Shown: piece after piece, positions 7,557-13,378 of the stretch
Position numbering within the stretch: position 1 is the first letter of the stretch
Layout of the letters: each line of letters starts with the position of its first letter
Source of the DNA: Acidobacteriota bacterium
GTDB taxonomy: Bacteria; Acidobacteriota; Terriglobia; Bryobacterales; Bryobacteraceae
Direction: 5' to 3'
NCBI GenBank assembly: GCA_016213775.1
Contig: JACQZR010000198.1
Location: 1 to 42,807 of the forward strand
DNA length: 42,807 bases
Program-made: the position numbers and the translations under genes
The notes under the pieces: model-generated
What the model was told of the DNA's origin: nothing
Databases searched by the model: none
The model's input: only the letters and a program-made list of their open reading frames with translations

Positions 7557-8753
7557 CTATGACGAAAAGATCTCGCGCAGCCGCCGAGCCACCACCTGCG
7601 GCTCATTGCCCCGCATCATCCAAACCGAAATCAGCAACTTCCCTTTCGCTGGTTTTTGCACATGAATCGGCGGATCGCCGGCCTGGAGTTTCTCCAGCAC
7701 CTGCTGGGACGTGAGCCCTCGCGCGGTCTCGTCCCATTCCACCATGACGTGAGGCAGTTCATTGGCGATCACTGGAATATGCCGGTCCGTCTGTACGCCG
7801 CTGACTCCTTTCAACGCGCCGCGGATGGTGGCCACACGCGCTTCCAACTCCTTCCACTCCGCCTTGTGATCCACCTTGAGGTAACGCTCCACCGCCGCGA
7901 GCAAACCGCAAAGCTCCTCCTTGCCGACCTTCATCCCGCGTCCAATCCCGCCGTAGGGCGACATGGCGGGATAGCTCGCGTCGATGAGGTCTTTGCGTCC
8001 CAGCAGCAGCCCGCTCGCCTGCGGTCCGCGCAGCGCTTTTCCTCCGGAGAAGATCACCAGATCGAAGCCCATGCGCGTGTACTTCATCAGGTTCTCCATG
8101 GGAGTGGCATCCGAGGCCGCGTCGTTCATAGTCGGAATGCCGCGTTCCTTGCCGACGCGAATGAACTCCTCCATCTTGATCGCGCCCTCGTGCTCGGCCT
8201 TGTTCAGAAAGAACAGCATGCCCGTGCGCTCATTGATCGCCGCATCGAGATCCTTGCGCGTCTCCACCGTGATCACCTTCGCTCCGGCCATTTCCATCTG
8301 ATGCTCATAACCGGAACGATGCGTCTTCTGCTGGATCACCTCGTAGCGGATGCCGTCGCGATTGGGCAGTTGCCGCAGCTTGGCCGGATCGCCTTGGGAC
8401 AAGCACGCCGCAGTGCCCACCGAGATTGCCGACGCCGCGCCGCATGTCACCATCGCGGCCGGCGCATGCAGCAGATCGGCAATGCGAGCCCCGACTTTGC
8501 GCTCCAACTCCGGCAGGGGAATGAAGTAGCGCGAGGCTTCCTCCATGGCGCGAACCACCTCGGGCGGCATGATGGAACCACCGAGCACGGTCACCACACC
8601 CACCCCGTTGATCACCGGCTTGACACCAAGGCTCGCGTACAAAGAGGAAGGCGAGGCTGCGGTGAGTCCAGTGGTGGCCGGGGCCGCGCCGGCGGCGGCC
8701 GGAGCGAGAGCGGCGGTCTTGAGAATGCGGCGGCGTGTCGTTTTCATGACCAT
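7557..8753 (-). CDS. PLP-dependent SelA/DgaE-like ammonia-lyase family protein, Tat-type leader
   Basis: A 398-residue fold-type I PLP enzyme of the SelA-related group (selA_rel/DgaE type). The probable PLP lysine is in FSGGKALRGPQASG (Lys239), with an Asp in TMNDAASD (211). It has an unusual N-terminal leader with three arginines (TTRRRILKTAALAPAA), resembling a twin-arginine export signal, so it may be exported to the periplasm. Family members remove ammonia from amino-sugar acids or related hydroxy-amino acids. In Enterococcus and Aeromonas, relatives sit beside an amidohydrolase, exactly as here: the amidohydrolase starts 43 bases away in divergent orientation. It is not true selenocysteine synthase. 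Either the ATG at 8753 or the one at 8747 could be the start. Confidence 0.85.
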   Translation of the reverse strand: MVMKTTRRRILKTAALAPAAAGAAPATTGLTAASPSSLYASLGVKPVINGVGVVTVLGGSIMPPEVVRAMEEASRYFIPLPELERKVGARIADLLHAPAAMVTCGAASAISVGTAACLSQGDPAKLRQLPNRDGIRYEVIQQKTHRSGYEHQMEMAGAKVITVETRKDLDAAINERTGMLFFLNKAEHEGAIKMEEFIRVGKERGIPTMNDAASDATPMENLMKYTRMGFDLVIFSGGKALRGPQASGLLLGRKDLIDASYPAMSPYGGIGRGMKVGKEELCGLLAAVERYLKVDHKAEWKELEARVATIRGALKGVSGVQTDRHIPVIANELPHVMVEWDETARGLTSQQVLEKLQAGDPPIHVQKPAKGKLLISVWMMRGNEPQVVARRLREIFSS

Positions 8754-8796
8754 CTATTATATGGCGTCCACATCGGATAAGATGGACGGTTTCCTC

Positions 8797-10095
8797 ATGC
8801 GAACCATTTGCCTTTTGCTCTGGGCAGTTCTGCTGCCGGCACAACCCAGCTACGACATCGTCCTCAAGGGCGGCCATGTCATCGACCCAAAGAACAGGAT
8901 CAGCGCGGTACGGGACGTCGCCATCAAGGACGGTGTCATTGCGGCGATCGCGCCCAACATCGCTGCCTCGCAAGCGCGCAAACTGATCAACGTGGCCGGG
9001 CTCTACGTCACCCCCGGGCTCATCGACCTCCACGCGCACGTCTACTCCGGCTCGGAAGGAAAGGGGCTCGCCGGTGGCGCGAGCAGCATCCACCCGGATG
9101 CCTTCGCGCTCAAGACAGGCGTCACGACACTCGTGGATGCGGGCTCCTCCGGCCGACGCAACTTTGCACATTTCAAGAAGACCGTCATCGACCCGGCGCG
9201 CAGCCGCGTGCTCGTGCTGCTCAACATTGGCGGCCACGGCATGCCCGGCGATGCGCAGGAACAGGACGTGAGCGACATGGATCCGAAAGCCGCGGCGGAG
9301 CTCGCCCGGCAGCATCCCGGCACCATCGTTGGCTTTAAGGTGGCGCACTATCGCGGACCTGACTGGACCCCGGTGGAACGCGGCGTCGAAGCCGGCACGC
9401 TCGCCAATCTTCCCATCATGATCGACTTCGGCGAGTTCCGGCCGGAGCGTCCCTTCCAGGATCTCGTCTTGAAGAAGTTGCGCCCCGGCGACATCTATAC
9501 ACACTGTTTCTACGCGCCTGTACCGATGGTGCAGGACGACGGCCGCATCATGCCTTACCTGTTCGACGCGCGCAAGCGGGGGGTGATCTTCGATGTCGGA
9601 CATGGTGGTGCGGCCTTCGAATTCCGCCAGGCCGTCCCTGCCGTGAAGCAGGGTTTCCCACCCGATTCCATCTCCACCGATGTCCACTCCGGCAGCATTA
9701 ACGCTGGCATGAAAGATCAACTCAACGTGATGTCGAAGTTCCTCAGCATGGGGATGCCGATGGACGATGTGATCCTGCGCAGCACTTGGAATCCGGCGCG
9801 CATTATTCACTTTGAATCGCTCGGACATCTGACCGTGGGTGCGATTGCGGACATCGCGGTGCTGCGGCTGGACAAGGGCCAGTACGGCTTTGTCGATTCC
9901 TACGGCGCCGGCATGGACGGCAACCAGCGCCTGGCCTGCGAACTCACGGTAGCTTCGGGCAAGGTGGTTTGGGACCTCAACGGGCGCACCCGCGACCGGT
10001 GGGACAAACTCGGCAAATATCAGGGTCTCGGTGAGCCATGGTGGGACGGCTCGCGCGGAGGCGGCCGCCCGCGCCCCGTTTCCCGCACGAAATAG
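8797..10095 (+). CDS. Secreted amidohydrolase/deacetylase (EF_0837-like metallohydrolase)
   Basis: The protein has 432 residues from the ATG at 8797 (signal peptide MRTICLLLWAVLLPAQ; ATGs at 8782 and 8761 are in frame but add a polar tail before it). Amidohydrolase fold: the metal motif GLIDLHAHVY near the N-terminus, a candidate carboxylated Lys in VGFKVAHYRG, then His in THCFYAP and DVGHGGAAF, and the Asp of STDVHSGSIN. It ends with a composite beta domain (VGAIADIAVLRLD). It matches the amidohydrolase that partners DgaE/SelA-like PLP enzymes and probably opens or deacylates a cyclic or N-acylated substrate. Divergent from the PLP enzyme and followed by RidA, consistent with one pathway; the substrate is unknown. 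Confidence 0.88.
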   Translation: MRTICLLLWAVLLPAQPSYDIVLKGGHVIDPKNRISAVRDVAIKDGVIAAIAPNIAASQARKLINVAGLYVTPGLIDLHAHVYSGSEGKGLAGGASSIHPDAFALKTGVTTLVDAGSSGRRNFAHFKKTVIDPARSRVLVLLNIGGHGMPGDAQEQDVSDMDPKAAAELARQHPGTIVGFKVAHYRGPDWTPVERGVEAGTLANLPIMIDFGEFRPERPFQDLVLKKLRPGDIYTHCFYAPVPMVQDDGRIMPYLFDARKRGVIFDVGHGGAAFEFRQAVPAVKQGFPPDSISTDVHSGSINAGMKDQLNVMSKFLSMGMPMDDVILRSTWNPARIIHFESLGHLTVGAIADIAVLRLDKGQYGFVDSYGAGMDGNQRLACELTVASGKVVWDLNGRTRDRWDKLGKYQGLGEPWWDGSRGGGRPRPVSRTK

Positions 10096-10119
10096 TTTAA
10101 GGTGGATAGACATCGCATT

Positions 10120-10560
10120 ATGAGCGCACAAGCCACGGCCGAACAGATCGGCATCAAATTCGAGAAACAGACACCGGGATACTTGAACCTCTGCATTCGC
10201 TCCGGCAATCAACTCATCAGCTCAGGCCACGTGAGCACGCTGAAGGGCAAGCTCGGAGCTGGCGTCACGACAGAGGAAGGCTACGCCGCCGCCCGCGACT
10301 GCGCGGAGAAGATCCTCAACTCCGTCTGGAACGCGCACGGAACCCTGGATGGATTGAAAGTGATCAAGGTGCTGGGATGCGTCAACTCGACCGGCGATTT
10401 CATCGAGCAGCACCTGGTGATCAACGGAGCGTCCGACCTGCTGCACCAGGTCTTCGGCAAGGATGGCGACGGCTATCACGCGCGCTCGGCGCTGGGCTTC
10501 GCCTCGTTGCCCACTGGAGCCGCAGTGGAAGTAGAAGCCATTTTCGAAATCAAAGCGTAG
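10120..10560 (+). CDS. RidA family (YjgF/YER057c/UK114) protein
   Basis: The protein has 146 residues from the ATG at 10120, with AAGGTGGA about 13 bases upstream (a GTG at 10102 is the outer alternative). It belongs to the longer RidA subgroup: IKFEKQTPGYLNLCIRSGNQLISSGHVS at the N-terminus, then AARDCAEKILNSV, IKVLGCVNSTGDF and a C-terminal ALGFASLPTGAAVEVEAIFEI. RidA proteins hydrolyse reactive enamine/imine intermediates released by PLP-dependent lyases. Its place 24 bases after the amidohydrolase, beside a PLP ammonia-lyase, fits that role well. The substrate-binding Arg common in canonical RidA is not clearly seen, so it may act on a specialised substrate. Confidence 0.9.
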   Translation: MSAQATAEQIGIKFEKQTPGYLNLCIRSGNQLISSGHVSTLKGKLGAGVTTEEGYAAARDCAEKILNSVWNAHGTLDGLKVIKVLGCVNSTGDFIEQHLVINGASDLLHQVFGKDGDGYHARSALGFASLPTGAAVEVEAIFEIKA

Positions 10561-10622
10561 TCATGTTTAGCTGGGTTTAGCTGCAATGCTGCTCACGTAA
10601 CTGAATGAGTGACGCGCCCTTC

Positions 10623-10735
10623 GTGGCGCACGCACTTTTGCGTGCCGCGTCGGCACTCTTGCCGACGCATGGCTTGCACCATGGGACAACTCGTCGAGAA
10701 GAGTCTCGACGCGGCACGCTGGCACCGTGCGCCAC
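10623..10735. repeat. 113-bp nested palindromic repeat (REP/MITE-like)
   Basis: Outer arms GTGGCGCAC (10623-10631) and GTGCGCCAC (10727-10735) are exact inverted repeats. Inside them CGTGCCGCGTCG (10641-10652) pairs with 10707-10718, and two perfect hairpins lie within: 10647-10668 (9-bp stem, CTCT loop) and 10692-10711 (8-bp stem, AGAG loop). No protein is encoded. The nested design resembles intergenic palindromes or small non-autonomous elements. It sits just after ridA, where it could also end transcription. Confidence 0.75.
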
Positions 10736-10773
10736 AACCTCATCGACTGTGTCCCGTTAACTGAACAGTATTG

Positions 10774-10835
10774 GGTTTACCTGAGGCTCGGATCGAGGAT
10801 TTGCAGATTCGGAAAATAAGTCCGGTAAAATCCGC
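10774..10835. repeat. Copy of the vapC 3' end (relic), matching 15983-16044
   Basis: Bases 10781-10835 are identical to 15990-16044, and the match extends to 10774 with one mismatch. At the second site this sequence is the last 20 or so codons of an intact PIN toxin gene on the minus strand. Here the rest of that gene is missing and the sequence is joined to the cupin pseudogene. It marks the left edge of a rearranged segment. Confidence 0.85.
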
Positions 10836-11249
10836 GGAGACGGGTCATGTCGTCGTTTCGCCGGGGCAGATGCAGTGGCAACCGGCCGGCCCGCCGTTGC
10901 CTGCCGGAGCACAGGTGGCGGCGTTGGATGGCGATGCATCAAAGGCCGGCGCGCAATATTCGATCGCGCTGAAGATGCCAGCGGGTTACAAGATTCCGCC
11001 GCACTGGCACCCAATGGACGCGAGCGTTCTGGTAATCAAGGGACGTTCGTGATGGGGCTCGGCGACAAGTTCGATCAAACCAAGGGGCATGCAATGACCG
11101 CGGGAACCTTCATGAGGATGTCGAAAGGAGTGCGTCACTTCGAGTGGACCAAGGGTGAAACGATCGTCCACGTGTATGGCTCCGGACCACTCGACACGAT
11201 CTACGTGAATCCGGCCGATGATCCGACGCGGAAGAGCCCGACGAAGTAG
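10836..11249 (+). pseudogene. Cupin-domain protein, 5'-truncated and frameshifted
   Basis: The frame of 10771-11052 gives a cupin half (AGAQYSIALKMPAGYKIPPHWHPMDASVLVIKG) with the His-x-His metal motif of cupin motif 1. It then stops at a TGA at 11050. The remainder (GTFVMGLGDKFDQTKGHAMTAGTFMRM ... HVYGSGPLDTIYVNPADDP) continues in another frame to a stop at 11247-11249. A single missing base near 11040 (GGGACGTTC, where GGGNACGTTC is expected) explains the break. The first 20 or so codons of the open frame come from the adjacent vapC tail and not from a cupin, so the original 5' end is lost as well. Two independent lesions argue for a dead gene and not merely a sequencing error. Confidence 0.8.
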
Positions 11250-11380
11250 CTCAGCCGCGAACCTATTTGTTGAATCAGTCGATTAGTGCGCTGACACGGC
11301 CAGCGGCCGCGGCTTTGATCACCATCACGAGGCGTCCACTCACAGTAGAGAGCGTACACTGGCAGTAGACCTATCCACCC

Positions 11381-11948
11381 ATGGCAACACTACCGCAGCC
11401 ATTTCTGACGCCGGAACAGTACCTGGAAGCGGAGCGCAGGGCAGAGTTCAAGAGCGAGTACGTGCAGCGCGAAGTTGTTCGCGGTGGCAGGCGCATCGCC
11501 CGTCCACGTGCAAGCAACCACCAACATCATTGCCCAGCTTCACTCCCAACTACGCCAAAAATGCCGCGTGTTCGGCCCGGACATGCGTGTCCATGTGCCC
11601 GCCACCGGGCTTTACAGTTACGCCGATATCTCTGTCACTTGCGAGAAGGCTGAATTTGACGGCCCCGAACTTGAAACGCTGCTCAACCCGAAACCGATCG
11701 TCGAAGTCCTCTCGGCGAGCACCGAAGCCTGGGACCGAGATGACAAGTTCCGCCACTACCGCAGCATCCCGTCTTTCGCGCAATACCTGCTGGTATCGAC
11801 CAGACGCCCTATATTGGAACTCTACACCAAAGGCGAGACCGGCATCTGGAGCCTCACCGAGGCGCAAGGGCTGGACGCAACTATCTAACTTTCTTCCATC
11901 GGGACCTTGCTGGTATTGGCCGACGTGTACGAATGGATCGAGTTCTGA
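11381..11948 (+). pseudogene. Uma2 family (DUF820) endonuclease-like gene, frameshift and premature stop
   Basis: The start MATLPQPFLTPEQYLEAERRAEFKSEYVQ is typical of Uma2 proteins. One extra base near 11474 shifts the frame; the family sequence resumes as FAVAGASPVHVQATTNII and continues through the conserved VFGPDMRV, YADISVTC, LLNPKPIVEVLS and DKFRHYRSIPS. A TAA at 11886-11888 interrupts the frame, but the normal C-terminus (LSSIGTLLVLADVYEWIEF) follows in the same frame to the TGA at 11946-11948. The active-site Asp region (YADI) is intact. Uma2 proteins are restriction-endonuclease-fold proteins of unclear role, often multicopy in such genomes. Confidence 0.85.
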
Positions 11949-12088
11949 GAGGGCCGTGACCCTGCGTCGGCTGCATCGCCGCAATCTGGAATCGATCCGA
12001 TGATCTGCGGTTTTCACTTAGTACCACCCGGTAGAAAGTTCTAGCGATTTTTTTCTCACTAACTGAGTGATTTCCTAAGGGGAAGCTC

Positions 12089-12463
12089 TTAGGCGGCGGT
12101 CCTGGACTGAGAGGCAGCGCCCAGGCTCCACAGGGCGAACAGGTGTTGGGGGGTGAAGTATTCCTTCGACCATGGCGATTCCGGATTCAACTGCACCTCT
12201 GTAAAGTATCCCAGCACAGGCTCGTAATCCCAGGACTTTACGCGCCCGTCCAAGCGGCAACCACGTGTTTCCACGAGAACTTGCGCACCGCGGATCAATG
12301 GAGCATCTGTCAAGACAACGACGCTACGCTCTCCGACTTTTTCCAGGTTGGCAGTCAAGGTTTGAGAATCGCCATATCGATTCTGAGTGGTCAAGACCGC
12401 CAGCTCCGAGCACAAGTAAGGGTGAGGAATAGACTGCATGGAACTATGAAGAGCATGTACCAT
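12089..12463 (-). CDS. Hypothetical protein, PilZ-like
   Basis: The protein has 124 residues. The start at 12463 is supported by a perfect AGGAGG 6 bases upstream. The central part (LTANLEKVGERSVVVLTDAPLIRGAQVLVETRGCRLDGRVKSW) resembles PilZ-type small beta-barrels, which have a LxxIS-like strand, an xxxGxxVxLxxxx strand and a GxVxxW strand. However, the RxxxR c-di-GMP motif is not evident, so c-di-GMP binding is doubtful. No signal peptide. It is flanked by the Uma2 pseudogene and by the relic kinase promoter, whose GTGACA repeats begin 11 bases upstream of this start on the other strand. Function unknown. Confidence 0.6.
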   Translation of the reverse strand: MVHALHSSMQSIPHPYLCSELAVLTTQNRYGDSQTLTANLEKVGERSVVVLTDAPLIRGAQVLVETRGCRLDGRVKSWDYEPVLGYFTEVQLNPESPWSKEYFTPQHLFALWSLGAASQSRTAA

Positions 12464-12473
12464 GCCATGCCTC

Positions 12474-12718
12474 CTGACACAAGCGTGACAATCCCTTGAT
12501 TGACGCGTGACCTTAGTCCGTACAATATGGATGAACCAGGAACGCTATGCCCCTGCCCAAACCTCCCTGGACTCCGGCCAAGATGCTCCGTCTATTCGCG
12601 GCTCTTTGTGCCGTGCCGCTCGCGGCCCTGGGGTACCTCGGCTGGAGTCTTGCCTATCGCTATGCAAGGTGGGACACCTGCGCTGCGCCCCGGGTCCGTG
12701 CTTCTGGTAGTTAACTGA
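12474..12718 (+). pseudogene. Relic of the histidine kinase 1 promoter and 5' end
   Basis: Bases 12474-12718 align with 16712-17068, the promoter and first codons of the intact kinase at 16769. The shared parts include the paired GTGACA-type hexamers (12474, 12485), the start region (ATGGATGAACC) and the first membrane segment. One extra base after the start (about 12540) breaks the frame. About 115 bp are then missing between CCTCGGCTGGAG (matching about 16885) and TCTTGCC (matching about 17000). Similarity ends near 12715. No protein is expected. Divergence is moderate, so the copy is older than the 55-bp vapC-tail repeat or has evolved faster. Confidence 0.85.
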
Positions 12719-12800
12719 AGGCGCAAGGCGCCGCGAACAATTGTTGAACTACTCTTGTTCACGATCTTCGATCCAAGAATCCAGCGCGAACGGCCCCGCA

Positions 12801-13106
12801 CTAACACAGCACGCGCACGGTGTAGGGCTGGAAGGTCCGATCGGGCGTGACAATCGTCATGTTGTTCACGATCGCCTGGGCAATCAGCTTCAGGTCAAAA
12901 GGGTCCTTATGGAGAAGCGGTAACTTCTTCGCCGTGAGAGTCCTGTTAGCGCATTGGAAGACTGCCGATTGGATGCGGACCTCAGGAAACGGCACTGAGA
13001 AGGCCTCATTGGCTGGATCACAAAGCCCGCAAGTGCCTTAGAGACGATAGCTCGGAAGCATCCGCTTGGAACAACAAAAAGGAACAGTGTCCAGCAGCGG
13101 CTTCAT
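12801..13106 (-). pseudogene. Decayed VapC-type PIN toxin
   Basis: An ATG at 13106, overlapping the antitoxin stop, begins MKPLLDT, the usual VapC start with its first acidic residue. Family-like pieces follow in shifting frames (DASELSSKALAG, then DPANEAF). The last part, 12801-12995, is a good VapC C-terminus: KLPLLHKDPFDLKLIAQAIV, then NMTIVTPDRTFQPYTVRVL, with the conserved DPFD and TPD acids. The central part, including the expected VSxWEI region, is missing. Several frameshifts and a deletion make it non-functional. Confidence 0.75.
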
Positions 13107-13334
13107 TGGGGAAACAGAGGCTGTGCGTAAAATTCGGCGAGTTCATCGTCAGTGAGGGGGGACGAAGGCGCCAGATGCCCAACTCACCTTACCCTTCAAA
13201 AGCCCGGGCTTGCGAGCATCGGCAGGTAGTTCGGCGGCGACTCTGCACAGTTCGGCGATCGGGCGATTGTGACGGCAGATCGTCAACACTTCGCCCCGTT
13301 CCACTCGCTCCAGATAGCGCGAAAGCGAAAACAA
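13103..13334 (-). pseudogene. Decayed Phd/YefM-type antitoxin
   Basis: The frame reads FSLSRYLERVERGEVLTICRHNRPIAELCRV, characteristic of Phd/YefM antitoxins (SxLLExVExGExVxIxRxxxPIAxL). After GAFVPP it hits a stop in a run of six C bases. With one C fewer, the usual ending LTDDELAEFYAQPLFPQ continues to the TGA at 13103-13105. No ATG precedes the conserved region. A TTG at 13334 would start in the middle of the domain, so the 5' end also looks lost. The kinase gene starts only 45 bases beyond it, in the opposite direction. Confidence 0.7.
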
Positions 13335-13378
13335 CAGTTGATCCTGCCGATGCCTGATATACTGGCGTCATTCTTCCG

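Noticed and set aside
7557-8753. Reading the SelA-like protein as selenocysteine synthase, partner of the selD in this window
   Set aside because: It has an export-type leader, is too divergent and pairs with an amidohydrolase as DgaE-like enzymes do. True SelA is cytoplasmic and about 460 residues long.
8305-10212. A 635-codon minus-strand frame across the amidohydrolase
   Set aside because: It covers the amidohydrolase and parts of both its neighbours, lacks any recognisable motif and has the composition of an antisense shadow.
11040-11052. Programmed frameshift in the cupin gene
   Set aside because: There is no slippery heptamer or following hairpin, and the 5' end of the gene is already lost.
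11886-11888. Recoding at the in-frame stop of the Uma2 gene, in view of the Sec-coding selD
   Set aside because: The codon is TAA and not TGA, and the same gene also has a frameshift, so it is a simple pseudogene.
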